Source: Candidatus Peregrinibacteria bacterium
GTDB lineage: Bacteria; Patescibacteriota; Gracilibacteria; UBA1369; LOWO2-01-FULL-3
DNA: 64,000 nucleotides
Assembly (NCBI GenBank): GCA_018654255.1
Contig: JABILX010000007.1
Span: forward strand, 1-64,000
Direction: 5' to 3'
Made by a program: the position numbers and the translations under genes. Under the pieces are notes generated by a model. It saw only the letters and a program-made list of their open reading frames with translations, did no database searches and was not told the DNA's origin. Below, one piece after another: positions 7,952 to 16,899 of the stretch (positions are counted from its first letter, which is position 1; every line of letters begins with the position of its first letter).

Positions 7952-8839
7952 TTACCAACCCCTCTCTGCATACTTATGCTCAAGTTTGTCAATTTCTTGA
8001 CCTTCCATCGCTTCCCCAAGCCCCTCTGAGACTCGAGTAACGACAGTAGGATCATCAAAATGGGCAACAGCCTCTACGATAGCTTTCGCTCGGCCAGCCG
8101 GATCCGAAGATTTGAATATTCCACTACCCACGAAAACACCATCGCACCCAAGCTGCATCATCATGGCAGCGTCAGCAGGTGTAGCGATTCCTCCAGCCGC
8201 AAAATTCACAACAGTCAATTGACCAAGTTCCAAAGTTTCTTTCAACAAGGCCAAGGGAACTCTTTCTTCTTTAGCAAACTTCTCAAGGTCAGCTTCAGGA
8301 GCCTTTTTTAAACGATCAATTTCACCAGAAATAATTTTCATATGTCTCACAGCTTCAATCACATTTCCAGTCCCAGCCTCACCTTTGGTTCTGATCATAC
8401 AAGCCCCCTCGTCAATACGACGCAAAGCTTCTCCCAAACAAGTAGCCCCACAAACAAACGGCACTTTGAAATCACTTTTGTTCACGTGAGCGTATGGATC
8501 CGCCGGAGTCAGAACTTCACTCTCGTCGATATAATCAACCTCAAGCTCTTCCAAAATTTGGGCTTCAACAAAATGCCCGATACGAACCTTGGCCATAACA
8601 GGTAGAGAAACCTCCGCCATAATTTCACGAATCATTTTAGGGTCACTCATACGAGCAACTCCCCCATCCGCACGAATATCAGAAGGAACCCTCTCCAAAG
8701 CCATCACCGAAACAGCGCCAGCATCCTCGGCAATCCGAGCTTGCTCAGCGTTTACAACATCCATAATAACACCGCCCTTCAACATCTGGGCCAAGCCCTT
8801 CTTGAGACGCGGAGTGTTTTTTTTAACGTCTTTGCTCAT
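7952..8839 (-). CDS. pdxS: pyridoxal 5'-phosphate synthase subunit PdxS
   Basis: PdxS is the TIM-barrel synthase that builds PLP from ribose 5-phosphate, glyceraldehyde 3-phosphate and ammonia. 295 aa, the usual length. Visible family features: GGVIMDVVN with D27, [10 protein letters not shown], the Schiff-base lysine K84 in [32 protein letters not shown] and the phosphate-binding [16 protein letters not shown] and GVFVGSGIF loops. Upstream, minus strand, is a promoter that would serve pdxS-pdxT together. Start 8839 gives the standard N-terminus. Confidence 0.97.
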   Translation of the reverse strand: MSKDVKKNTPRLKKGLAQMLKGGVIMDVVNAEQARIAEDAGAVSVMALERVPSDIRADGGVARMSDPKMIREIMAEVSLPVMAKVRIGHFVEAQILEELEVDYIDESEVLTPADPYAHVNKSDFKVPFVCGATCLGEALRRIDEGACMIRTKGEAGTGNVIEAVRHMKIISGEIDRLKKAPEADLEKFAKEERVPLALLKETLELGQLTVVNFAAGGIATPADAAMMMQLGCDGVFVGSGIFKSSDPAGRAKAIVEAVAHFDDPTVVTRVSEGLGEAMEGQEIDKLEHKYAERGW

Positions 8840-8869
8840 AATTGCAATCTGTTAATTTAAAGCTGCCAA

Positions 8870-8898
8870 ATTCTAGAACTATTTATACGAAATCGCAA
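8870..8898 (-). promoter_or_regulatory. promoter of pdxS-pdxT
   Basis: Minus strand: -35 TTGCGA (8898-8893), exactly 17 bases, -10 TAGAAT (8875-8870). Leader about 25-30 bases to ATG 8839, with no clear Shine-Dalgarno. Confidence 0.6.
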
Positions 8899-8908
8899 AT
8901 GAAACTTA

Positions 8909-9667
8909 TTATTTCGCAACAAAACTTGTAGCCCCAAGCCAAGCCAAATTAAAAATTGATCGATTTGTCTCCGCGTTGCTTTCACTTTCAATAATAGTTC
9001 CCATCATTTCTTTTTTATCGAGCGAAATAGTCGCAACTTTGTCTCCATAGATATACTGAGCGTTTTTCACGGGGAACATTTTTGGGTTAACCGCGAAAAT
9101 TTCTAGCGTACCGGCCTCAATACGATCCATCAAACGGCCTTTTATATACATGGCGTTGAATTTATCATTCGGACAAAGTAGGCGGAATTTTTTGCCGACC
9201 TTCAAAGCACGGTCATAATAATCATCGAGATAATCAGCAAAAAGATCGGTCGCAACTTCATAATTAGTGAACCCAAGGACCTCTCCTCCGCTGTTCAAAA
9301 GGTCGTTCAATATGTGTGTGACCTCGGAAACTCCTTCAAAAAACTGAATCTTGGGCTTGAAGGCATGTATGTTTTGCAAATCAAGTAGCTCAGGAACCAA
9401 CTCTTTTGCGATATTATAGCGATCTTCAATTTGATTCAGAATGATCTGAGGGTTGATAGCATAATAAAACCTAATGCCTTTTCGCTTAGTGTGCTTTGCA
9501 AACCCCTTTTTCCTGAGGTTTTCTAAGGTGTTGTAAGTGGTGACCCTATGCGCTCCGGCCTTCTTGGCTACGCTACTTGCAAAACCTCCACCAAGTTCTA
9601 GAAGTGCGACGTACGCATTTACTTCTTCCGTCGAAAATCCTAATTTTTCCAGCTCGTTAGTGATCAT
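8909..9667 (-). CDS. TrmB-family transcriptional regulator (copy 1)
   Basis: 252 aa. Residues 1-75 are a TrmB-type winged helix: KLGFSTEEVNAYVALLELG, then recognition-helix region AHRVTTYNTLENLRKKGF. The rest resembles the TrmB/ArsR-like effector domain (FFEGVSEVTHILNDLL; DKVATISLDKKEMMGTIIESE). Paralogue of the regulator at 52239: both share domain order, length and motifs such as LYEG/FFEGxxxxxxIL. Divergent from the CxxC-rich gene at 9794, and a perfect 7-bp inverted repeat (9680-9699) sits at its own transcription start, suggesting autoregulation and control of the divergent gene. Ligand unknown; sugar regulation, as in archaeal TrmB, should not be assumed. Confidence 0.85.
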   Translation of the reverse strand: MITNELEKLGFSTEEVNAYVALLELGGGFASSVAKKAGAHRVTTYNTLENLRKKGFAKHTKRKGIRFYYAINPQIILNQIEDRYNIAKELVPELLDLQNIHAFKPKIQFFEGVSEVTHILNDLLNSGGEVLGFTNYEVATDLFADYLDDYYDRALKVGKKFRLLCPNDKFNAMYIKGRLMDRIEAGTLEIFAVNPKMFPVKNAQYIYGDKVATISLDKKEMMGTIIESESNAETNRSIFNLAWLGATSFVAK

Positions 9668-9679
9668 TTCTGTAAAATG

Positions 9680-9699
9680 GTGTAGATAGTCGTCTACAC
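9680..9699. promoter_or_regulatory. inverted-repeat operator candidate for TrmB copy 1
   Basis: Perfect inverted repeat GTGTAGA-N6-TCTACAC immediately downstream of the -10 box of the regulator gene, i.e. across its transcription start. Position fits an autoregulatory operator; binding is inferred. Confidence 0.6.
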
Positions 9700-9701
9700 A
9701 T

Positions 9702-9729
9702 ATTTTATAGGTCAGAACAGGTTTGTAAA
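9702..9729 (-). promoter_or_regulatory. promoter of TrmB copy 1
   Basis: Minus strand: -35 TTTACA (9729-9724), 16-base spacer, -10 TAAAAT (9707-9702). The -35 mirrors the TTTACA -35 of the divergent gene (9760-9765), the two forming an 8-bp inverted repeat TTTGTAAA/TTTACAAA. Confidence 0.6.
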
Positions 9730-9759
9730 GCTAAAATTTGACACATATTCAAAAAGCTG

Positions 9760-9787
9760 TTTACAAAAACCATGCTTGGCATACACT
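9760..9787 (+). promoter_or_regulatory. promoter of CxxC protein 1, leaderless
   Basis: -35 TTTACA (9760-9765), 16-base spacer, -10 TACACT (9782-9787). Only 6 bases separate the -10 from ATG 9794, so the transcript should begin at or next to the start codon. Confidence 0.6.
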
Positions 9788-9793
9788 GTTAGT

Positions 9794-11428
9794 ATGCAAT
9801 GTACAAAGTGTGATCAACAATTCGAACAGTCAAAGAAAGAAGTGGAGGTATACAAAAAATTTGATGCCGAACTTCCGACGATTTGTCCTGATTGCCGTCA
9901 CCATCGCCATCTGATTTTTCGCAACGAAAGAAACATCTTCTACAATACTAGTCACGTAACAGGCAAGAAAATAGTCTCGATGATTCCTCCAACTTCCCCA
10001 TTCAGGGTAATCGATCAGGACGAATGGTGGAGTGACAAATTTGATGCGAGCATTTATGCCCGTGATTATGATTTCAACAAACCATTCTTCGAACAATTCA
10101 AGGACCTCCAGAAAGAAGTTCCGAGATGGGCGCGTCTTTTTGTGAACTGTGAAAACAGCGAATTTACAAACAACTCCGCAGAGGTCAAAGATTGCTACCT
10201 TACTTTCTCATCGTACGAAAGCGAAAATCTTTATTATTGCACGCGAGTTTTCAAATCGAACACATGCATTGATTGTATGAATATAAAAGAGAGTGAATAC
10301 TGTTCTCGCTGCATGGACTGTCAAAAATGCTACAACGTTCATTACTCACAGTCCTCAGAAGGCTGCAGCGACTCATATTTCTTGTACGACTGTCGAAATT
10401 GTCAAAACTGTATCCTGTCTGCACAACTTCGCAACAAAGAATACTGCATCCTGAACAAACAGTACGAGAAAAACGAGTACGAAAAACATAAAAAAGAATT
10501 CTTAAAAAATCTCGCACGAAACAAAAGAAAAATCGAAGGAGAATTCAAAGAGCTTAAGAAAACCCTTTTTTACAAAAACCTTCGCCTCATAAACACTGAA
10601 AATTCATTGGGAGATTTTATTACCGGATCGAAAGGCATTACGAACGGCTTCTACGTTGTTGATTGCGAGGACTGCTTCAATGTTCGAGATTGCTCAAAAT
10701 GCAAAGACTGCTACGACAATCTAGCAAACGAAGAGTCTGAGCTCTGCCTTGAAGTAGACACGTCATATGAGTTATACAATTCCAAATTCTGCACATACGG
10801 GGTCTCTCTCCGTGATGTCACCTACTGCGAGCAATGTTTCAAACTCGAAGACTGCTTCGGCTGCATAGGGATGAAGCAAGAAAAAAATCTAATTCTCAAC
10901 AAAAAATATACCAAAGAAGAGTATGGGAAAATGATGAAGCGTATCAAGGAACATATGCTCAAAACTGGCGAATGGGGCAAGCCATTCCCTCCACATCTTT
11001 CACCTTGGCCATACAACATCACAACGGCATATGGATATTATCCACTCACAAAGGAAGAAGCCTTGGGAAAGGGTTATATGTGGCACGAAGAGCAGCAAGA
11101 GGCCAAGCATTTTGGCAAGAAATACGAAATCCCAATAGATATAAATGATGTAGATGAATCAATCTGCGATAAAATCTTGGTCTGTGAAAAAACAGGCAAA
11201 AACTACAAGGTAATCCCTCAGGAATTTAAATTCTACAAAACTTTCAATCTTCCAATCCCACGCATATCCCCAGATCAAAGATACAAAGATCTCCTCGCAC
11301 TCCAACCACCAAAAAAACTTCGCGACACAACTTGCCACACCTGCAAAATCCCAATAAAAACTGTTTATCCAGAAGAAAGTGGTTACAAGGTTGTCTGCGA
11401 GAAGTGTTATTTGGAGAAGGTTTATTAA
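9794..11428 (+). CDS. CxxC-rich zinc-ribbon protein 1 (zf-trcl-like)
   Basis: 544 aa. N-terminus is a treble-clef/zinc-ribbon of the probable zinc-ribbon (zf-trcl) kind: CTKCDQQFEQ...CPDCRHHRHLIFRN. The middle (about 120-400) is a long series of CxxC and Cys/Tyr/Asn motifs (CIDCMN, CSRCMDCQKC, CRNCQNCI, CEDCFNVRDCSKCKDC, CFGCIGMK) suggesting several metal sites or a beta-helix-like repeat. The C-terminus has a second ribbon whose first part has lost cysteines (CEKTGKNYKV with no second pair), followed by CHTCKI...CEKCYLEKVY. Paralogue of the gene at 54019. A TTG at 9776 is in frame, but ATG 9794 fits the promoter. Role unknown; proteins of this build are common in Patescibacteria (general knowledge). 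Confidence 0.85.
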   Translation: MQCTKCDQQFEQSKKEVEVYKKFDAELPTICPDCRHHRHLIFRNERNIFYNTSHVTGKKIVSMIPPTSPFRVIDQDEWWSDKFDASIYARDYDFNKPFFEQFKDLQKEVPRWARLFVNCENSEFTNNSAEVKDCYLTFSSYESENLYYCTRVFKSNTCIDCMNIKESEYCSRCMDCQKCYNVHYSQSSEGCSDSYFLYDCRNCQNCILSAQLRNKEYCILNKQYEKNEYEKHKKEFLKNLARNKRKIEGEFKELKKTLFYKNLRLINTENSLGDFITGSKGITNGFYVVDCEDCFNVRDCSKCKDCYDNLANEESELCLEVDTSYELYNSKFCTYGVSLRDVTYCEQCFKLEDCFGCIGMKQEKNLILNKKYTKEEYGKMMKRIKEHMLKTGEWGKPFPPHLSPWPYNITTAYGYYPLTKEEALGKGYMWHEEQQEAKHFGKKYEIPIDINDVDESICDKILVCEKTGKNYKVIPQEFKFYKTFNLPIPRISPDQRYKDLLALQPPKKLRDTTCHTCKIPIKTVYPEESGYKVVCEKCYLEKVY

Positions 11429-11435
11429 GGGAAAA

Positions 11436-11463
11436 TTGACAAAAACCAAGAGAGGTGTAGAAT
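11436..11463 (+). promoter_or_regulatory. promoter of the gene at 11495
   Basis: -35 TTGACA (11436-11441), 16-base spacer, -10 TAGAAT (11458-11463). Because an upstream in-frame ATG (11462) falls inside the -10 box, it rules that start out and supports ATG 11495. Confidence 0.75.
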
Positions 11464-11494
11464 GTTAGACCTTTATATAATTAATCAAAAAAAC

Positions 11495-12811
11495 ATGACA
11501 GATAAAGCAGAATTTAATCCTAGCCGGGAAAGAGCGAAACGATTGGAATCGATTTTAACTAACACTCTAAGCGGTATAGAGCAACAAGACGGTGCAAGCG
11601 AAGAAGTCCTACAAATAGTGAGAGGAGTAAGAAAGTTAGTGGATGTAGAGGGAATGTTTCCAGGATTGAGTCGAGAAGGTATAGACATGATAGCTTTTGT
11701 AGAGGGGAACCAACAGGCAGGGGCTCTTATGTTAGACCACATAGAGGAGCAAATGGAAGAAGGAAATGCAGAAGAAAATAACACCGCTTATAAAGCCGCA
11801 AAAGAAGCTTTAGAAGGATATCTCCAGGATGAAGATACGGGCAACATGGAAAGAGCAATTCAAGCATTAGAAGCTTTAGGAACAGACCTTTTCCCACAAA
11901 TGCCAAAGGCAGCGATCGCTAACCAAGAATTCTTTGAGTCAGTTATGGCTAGCATGGCAGAAGAGCCTGGCCTCGACGCAGAAAAACTCAAACAGATTGT
12001 ACAACTACTAGCAGTCTCTGAGGAGGAGCCAGAAATCCTAATAGAGACTCTAAGTTTCAGTTCACACGACGACGTAAATTTTATGATAGAAAATGTGGAT
12101 ATGATTTTGGATGTTGGTGAAGAACACAAAGACACCTGGGTCTCAATGCTACGTATGAGTAAGGTAAGACACACCAACGATGTTGTAGTGAGAATCCTGG
12201 ACAAACTAGTTGAGGTGGACGAATTTGACGCGAAAATATTATGGGAAACATTTGATGTAGATGATTCAAGTCCGGGAAAGCTTTTGACATATTGTACGAA
12301 CAGAGACCTTAGGCCGGAGGCACTAGCCTTTATGTTTGGGAAGGCAGAAAAAGAATCAGATATAAAAAGATTCCTTGAAAAACTTGAAGAACGTAAGGCG
12401 TGGAGAACCATTAGAAATCTAAGGACAGAAGTAAGTGGGTCTTCAAAGAGACACTTAGCTGCAGAAGCACTAGACAGAAATGTTGACGAAATCCAGGTTA
12501 ATGTAGATAACGAAGCAACGATAGAAATAGGAAGAAAAGAAAACTCAGACCAACCCAGCGTGTTTTTAACAATTGGAATGATTGGCCGTTCAAAAGAAGC
12601 GAGACTAAGGGTGATAGAACGAATGGACGAACTAGTAGAAATGGAACAAACAAAGAAGGCGGCACAAATTCTGGCGAGGATAGCGGGGGCTAATCCGCAC
12701 GGTAGGAGAAAGGGAGCAGACGACGAGTATTATGATGAAGAAGTAATAGCAGCAGCAAAGGTGAAACTAGCGGATGTTGTTATGAAGATGAGTGATGATG
12801 GAGAATTCTAA
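11495..12811 (+). CDS. hypothetical acidic helical protein, 438 aa
   Basis: No family recognised. Soluble, strongly acidic and almost entirely helical by pattern: short amphipathic helices with Leu/Ile heptads (ERAKRLESILTNTLSG, EVLQIVRGVRKLVDV, LKQIVQLLAVSEEEPEILIETL, IKRFLEKLEERKAWRTI), like a HEAT/armadillo-type solenoid, but no consensus repeat can be set by eye. No signal peptide or membrane segment; cysteines are nearly absent. Start chosen at MTDKAEF because the earlier ATG lies within the promoter. Convergent with carB, 10 bases away, with no obvious terminator between. Could be a scaffold or a partner in a complex; that is inference. Confidence 0.65.
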   Translation: MTDKAEFNPSRERAKRLESILTNTLSGIEQQDGASEEVLQIVRGVRKLVDVEGMFPGLSREGIDMIAFVEGNQQAGALMLDHIEEQMEEGNAEENNTAYKAAKEALEGYLQDEDTGNMERAIQALEALGTDLFPQMPKAAIANQEFFESVMASMAEEPGLDAEKLKQIVQLLAVSEEEPEILIETLSFSSHDDVNFMIENVDMILDVGEEHKDTWVSMLRMSKVRHTNDVVVRILDKLVEVDEFDAKILWETFDVDDSSPGKLLTYCTNRDLRPEALAFMFGKAEKESDIKRFLEKLEERKAWRTIRNLRTEVSGSSKRHLAAEALDRNVDEIQVNVDNEATIEIGRKENSDQPSVFLTIGMIGRSKEARLRVIERMDELVEMEQTKKAAQILARIAGANPHGRRKGADDEYYDEEVIAAAKVKLADVVMKMSDDGEF

Positions 12812-12821
12812 TTTTCTTTAA

Positions 12822-15800
12822 TTACTCAAAATAATAATCCCAATCCTCCACTTTCAAGTCATCTTCGCCGTACCTCTTCAAAGCCTCGGCCACAATCCCT
12901 GCAACCTGTACGTTTGTAATCAGAGGAATATTCAAGTCAACAGACTTTCTTCGGATCAAGTATCCGTCCGTAACAGTCGTGCGAGAATAATGTTTCGGGA
13001 TATTAACGATCAGATCAAATTTTCTCTCAGTCAAAGCATCGATCAGATTCGGATCTTTCTCGGTCGAAATCTTATAAAGTTTTTTGCATTTAACATCATT
13101 TTGATTGAAAAAATCGGCAGTTCCCTCGGTAGCATAAATCTCAAATTCCATTTCAGCGAACTTGCGAGCAACAGGAAGTAAATCCGCCTTGTTGTCCACA
13201 CCACCAATACTGAAGAAAACACCTCTTCTCTCCAAAGTCCCGTCCGACGACTTGCGAATTGCTTGTGGTAAATCGAATCCAACCGAAATCATTGATTTCA
13301 AGAAAGCCTCATAAAGATCGTCACCAAAACAAGCAACCTCTCCAGTCGAAGCCATCTCAACCCCTAGCACGGGATCGGCTCCCTTCAAACGAGGGAAAGA
13401 AAACTGCGGAGCCTTCACACCAACGTGATCGAGATCCAGAGTCTTGTAGTCAGCATATTCCAAAAGAGCACGTCTGCCTTTTGACAAAGAAAGCTTCAAG
13501 CCACCATCAATAGACTGAGCTCCAGCAGCGATCATCGACGACGTCGCAATTTCAATGAAATTATAACCAGTAACTTTCGAACTAAATGGGAAACTTCGTG
13601 ACGACCTCAAATTACACTCAATTACCATCACACGATTACTCTTCGCCAAAAACTGAATATTGAAAGGTCCACTAATCCGAAGCTCCTTCGCGATTTGTTT
13701 AGCAATTACTTTTATCCTACGGATCGTCTCGATATACAATTTCTGCGGTGGCAAAACAATCGTCGCATCTCCACTATGCACACCCGCATTTTCGATATGT
13801 TCGGCAATAGCATAAATAACCAATTTCCCCTCTGATGCAACAGCATCGATCTCAATTTCTTTTGCCCCAAGTTCGAACTTCGAAACAACCACGGGAGCAT
13901 CCTTCGAAATCTTCGCAGCTTTACCAAGGAAAGTCTCCAAATCTTCACGAGAATAAGCGACACTCATCGCAGCTCCACTCAGAACATAGGACGGACGAAC
14001 CAAGACCGGATATCCAACTTCTTCAGCGAATCCAAAAATATCTTCAAGCTCAGCCAATTCACTCCATTGAGGTTGGTCAACTCCCAGCTTATCAAGCATT
14101 CCAGAGAACTTATGTCTATCTTCCGCACGGTCTATATCACGAGGATCTGTTCCCAAAATACGCACTCCAAGCTTGTGCAACTTCAAAGCAAGATTATTTG
14201 GCACCTGCCCACCTGTAGACACGACAACTCCAGCAAAAGCAGCTCCACGAGGCCCATTCTCCAGCTCATAAATATCCATCACTCTCTCCAACGACAATTC
14301 GTCGAAATACAATTTGTCACATAGGTCGTAATCAGTCGAAACGGTTTCAGGATTGTAGTTGATCATTATTGTCTCAAAACCTTCCTTTGCACACGTCTGC
14401 AAGGCGTTGACACAGCACCAATCAAATTCAACCGAAGATCCAATACAGTAAGCTCCACTGCCCAGCACGGCCATTTTCGTTCCAGCTTTCCCACCAAACT
14501 CAACATCATGCTTCGACCCATGATAAGTGAGATATAAGTAATTTGTATGCGCAGGATATTCCGCCGCCAAAGTATCGATTTGTTTTACATATGGAACTAT
14601 TCCCATTTTCTGTCGCGACTTACGCACCGCCAACTCCTCCCTTCCAGTTATGTATCCAATTTGTTTATCAGAAAATCCATGACGTTTTGCGTCGAGCATC
14701 AAGCCATCCCCAACCTTAACGCCTGCCTTTTTGACTCGAGCCTCAGTCTTTACAATATTTTTCAATTTATCCAAAAACCATTTGTCTATTCCAGACAACT
14801 CGGCGATCTCATCAACACTCATACCATTTTTCAAAGCCTGAGCAATCACAAGGATTCTCTTTGGAGTAGGATGTGCTATATCACGTTTGATCCTTTCACT
14901 CCTAATCTTTACGTCCTCATTCGCTACTAGTCCATGCAGCCCAACCTGCAACATTCGCAGACCCTTTTGCAAAACTTCCTCAAAACTTCGACCAAGCGCC
15001 ATGATCTCCCCTACCGATTTCATCTCAGTTGTGATTTCCTTCGAAACCATCCTGAATTTATTTAGATCCCATCTAGGGATTTTCAATGCAATATAATCCA
15101 ACGCAGGCTCAAAGAATGCAGTCGTTGTTTTGGTCACAGCATTTTTCAGCTCCGGCAAACTGTATCCCAGAGCCAACTTCGCCGCGACATGTGCAAGCGG
15201 ATAACCGGTTGCCTTCGACGCCAACGCACTCGAACGCGACAGTCGCGCATTCACTTCAATCACTCGATAATCATCGCTCTTCGGATCCAATGCGTACTGA
15301 ATGTTACACTCCCCTATGACCCCAAGATGCCGAATCACCTTGATAGCAATCTCGCGCAACTTATGATATTCGTGGTTGTTCAAAGTCTGAGACGGTGCAA
15401 CCACAATACTTTCTCCAGTATGAATCCCAAGTGGATCAAAATTTTCCATATTACAAACCGTCACGCAATTGTCTTTGCAATCTCTCACAACCTCGTACTC
15501 AACTTCTTTCCAACCCTTCAAACTCTCTTCAACCAAAACTTGCGGACTGTACGCAAAAGCAGTCTCAAGCAGCTCATCGAGCTCAGCCTTATTAGCAGCA
15601 AACCCACTTCCCTTTCCGCCAAGCGCAAACGCCGCACGAATAATCAGCGGATAACCGATCTTTTCAGCAGCATCCAAGGCTTCCTTCTTTGTGTTGCACG
15701 CATGACTAACAGGAGATTTTATGTCGATCTGCTCAAGCTTTTTCTTGAAAAGCTCCCGATCCTCAGTCTCCCAAATCACCTCAACAGGTGTCCCAAGTAC

Positions 15801-16223
15801 ACGAACTTTATGTTTTTTCAAAACCCCTCTCTTAAACAACTCAACTCCACAATTCAAAGCAGTCTGCCCACCAAAAGCCAAGAACAAACCATCCGGTTTC
15901 TCTTTCGCAATCACCTTCTCCACAAAATTTGCATTCACCGGCAAGAAATAAACCTTATCAGCCAATTCCTTGGAAGTCTGAATAGTCGCGATATTTGGAT
16001 TTACCAATACCGATTCAATCCCCTCTTCTTTCAAAGCCTTGATAGCTTGAGATCCAGAATAATCAAATTCTCCAGCCTCCCCTATCTTAAGAGCACCACT
16101 TCCCAACACCAAAACCTTCTTGATTTCCTTACCGCCTGCGGCCAAACCGGAAAAAGGCTTCCCTTCAGAGCGGTCGGCTCTTTTTTTAGGTCGCTTAGTA
16201 GTGGGTTTCTTTGAAGGTGGCAT
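12822..16223 (-). CDS. carB: carbamoyl-phosphate synthase large subunit
   Basis: 1133 aa. CarB makes carbamoyl phosphate for pyrimidines and arginine. Two homologous ATP-grasp halves: the first begins GSGALKIGEAGEFDYSGSQA and includes NMENFDPLGIHTGESIVVAP and EVNARLSRSSALASKATGYP; the second begins GSGAYCIGSSVEFDWCCVNA; an MGS-like allosteric domain closes the protein (FFSIGGVDNKADL; ITNVQVAGIVAEAL). An extra ~37-residue basic N-terminus (KKPTTKRPKKRADRSEGK) precedes it. The motifs match the eukaryotic CAD / Bacteroidetes type much better than the enterobacterial CarB type. No carA glutaminase gene is in the window. Overlapping divergent promoter with the gene at 16284 around AGTATACT (16246-16253). 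Confidence 0.96.
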   Translation of the reverse strand: MPPSKKPTTKRPKKRADRSEGKPFSGLAAGGKEIKKVLVLGSGALKIGEAGEFDYSGSQAIKALKEEGIESVLVNPNIATIQTSKELADKVYFLPVNANFVEKVIAKEKPDGLFLAFGGQTALNCGVELFKRGVLKKHKVRVLGTPVEVIWETEDRELFKKKLEQIDIKSPVSHACNTKKEALDAAEKIGYPLIIRAAFALGGKGSGFAANKAELDELLETAFAYSPQVLVEESLKGWKEVEYEVVRDCKDNCVTVCNMENFDPLGIHTGESIVVAPSQTLNNHEYHKLREIAIKVIRHLGVIGECNIQYALDPKSDDYRVIEVNARLSRSSALASKATGYPLAHVAAKLALGYSLPELKNAVTKTTTAFFEPALDYIALKIPRWDLNKFRMVSKEITTEMKSVGEIMALGRSFEEVLQKGLRMLQVGLHGLVANEDVKIRSERIKRDIAHPTPKRILVIAQALKNGMSVDEIAELSGIDKWFLDKLKNIVKTEARVKKAGVKVGDGLMLDAKRHGFSDKQIGYITGREELAVRKSRQKMGIVPYVKQIDTLAAEYPAHTNYLYLTYHGSKHDVEFGGKAGTKMAVLGSGAYCIGSSVEFDWCCVNALQTCAKEGFETIMINYNPETVSTDYDLCDKLYFDELSLERVMDIYELENGPRGAAFAGVVVSTGGQVPNNLALKLHKLGVRILGTDPRDIDRAEDRHKFSGMLDKLGVDQPQWSELAELEDIFGFAEEVGYPVLVRPSYVLSGAAMSVAYSREDLETFLGKAAKISKDAPVVVSKFELGAKEIEIDAVASEGKLVIYAIAEHIENAGVHSGDATIVLPPQKLYIETIRRIKVIAKQIAKELRISGPFNIQFLAKSNRVMVIECNLRSSRSFPFSSKVTGYNFIEIATSSMIAAGAQSIDGGLKLSLSKGRRALLEYADYKTLDLDHVGVKAPQFSFPRLKGADPVLGVEMASTGEVACFGDDLYEAFLKSMISVGFDLPQAIRKSSDGTLERRGVFFSIGGVDNKADLLPVARKFAEMEFEIYATEGTADFFNQNDVKCKKLYKISTEKDPNLIDALTERKFDLIVNIPKHYSRTTVTDGYLIRRKSVDLNIPLITNVQVAGIVAEALKRYGEDDLKVEDWDYYFE

Positions 16224-16245
16224 TAAGCTTTTTAAGTTCTCGGGG

Positions 16246-16258
16246 AGTATACTATAAT
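16246..16258. promoter_or_regulatory. overlapping divergent -10 region for carB and the YgjP-like gene
   Basis: Palindromic AGTATACT (16246-16253) gives TATACT on the minus strand for carB (leader about 20 bases) and runs into TATAAT (16253-16258) on the plus strand for the gene at 16284. -35 boxes are weak on both sides. RNA polymerase binding at one should exclude the other. Confidence 0.5.
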
Positions 16259-16283
16259 GCAGGCACCAAAATAAAGTGAAAAT

Positions 16284-16898
16284 ATGAAATACCCTGTAGT
16301 CCGCTCATCTCGTCGCACTCTGTGCATCCAAATCCACCCAGAAAAAGGAGTGGTAATTCGTGCGCCACGCCGCCTCTCCGACCGCAGAATCGAAAAATTT
16401 CTCAAAGAAAAAGAAGAATGGATCCGCGCAAAGTCCGCCCAGCAAACCAAGTGCCGAGCTCAAAAACCAACTCGATCCTTCGAACCAGGCGAAACATTCC
16501 CTCTCCTCGGCGAACCAACGAAGCCGCCTGTCCACACCCGTACCAAAATCATAGAGTGGTACAAGATGAAGGCAACAGATCATCTCAAAAAACGCACACA
16601 CCAACTAGCCAAAAAACTCGAAGAAATAACCGGCCGCCAAGTCCAGCCCAGGGCAATCAAGATTCGCAGCTACCGCTCTCGCTGGGGCACCTGTCATCGC
16701 GACAATAGCATCACGTACAACTGGAAGGTTGTTATGGCCTCACCTGAGATCGTCGACTATCTCATAGCCCACGAACTCACCCACATCCTCCACAAAAACC
16801 ACGGTCCAAACTTCAAAAAAACACTCGCCTTGATGGATCCAGAATACAAGAAAAATCAGAAATGGCTGCGCAGCAATGGCGCGAGGTTGGACGTGTAA
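16284..16898 (+). CDS. YgjP-like zinc metallopeptidase (DUF45/WLM type)
   Basis: 204 aa, cytoplasmic. The zincin motif is HELTH (H163, E164, H167), followed by HGPNFKKTLALMDPEYK with the third ligand region, and preceded by RSYRSRWGTCHRDNSITYNW, the conserved block of the YgjP/SprT-related family. The N-terminal half (VVIRAPRRLSDRRIEKFLKEKEEWI) is also family-typical. Substrate unknown. Ends 1 base before the convergent DHH gene, with no room for a terminator. Confidence 0.88.
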   Translation: MKYPVVRSSRRTLCIQIHPEKGVVIRAPRRLSDRRIEKFLKEKEEWIRAKSAQQTKCRAQKPTRSFEPGETFPLLGEPTKPPVHTRTKIIEWYKMKATDHLKKRTHQLAKKLEEITGRQVQPRAIKIRSYRSRWGTCHRDNSITYNWKVVMASPEIVDYLIAHELTHILHKNHGPNFKKTLALMDPEYKKNQKWLRSNGARLDV

Positions 16899-16899
16899 A

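Noticed and set aside
15189-16214. 341-aa plus-strand reading frame opposite carB
   Set aside because: Shadow of carB: composition is Ser/His/Arg/Asn-rich with no motif, and the carB frame is unambiguous over the same bases.
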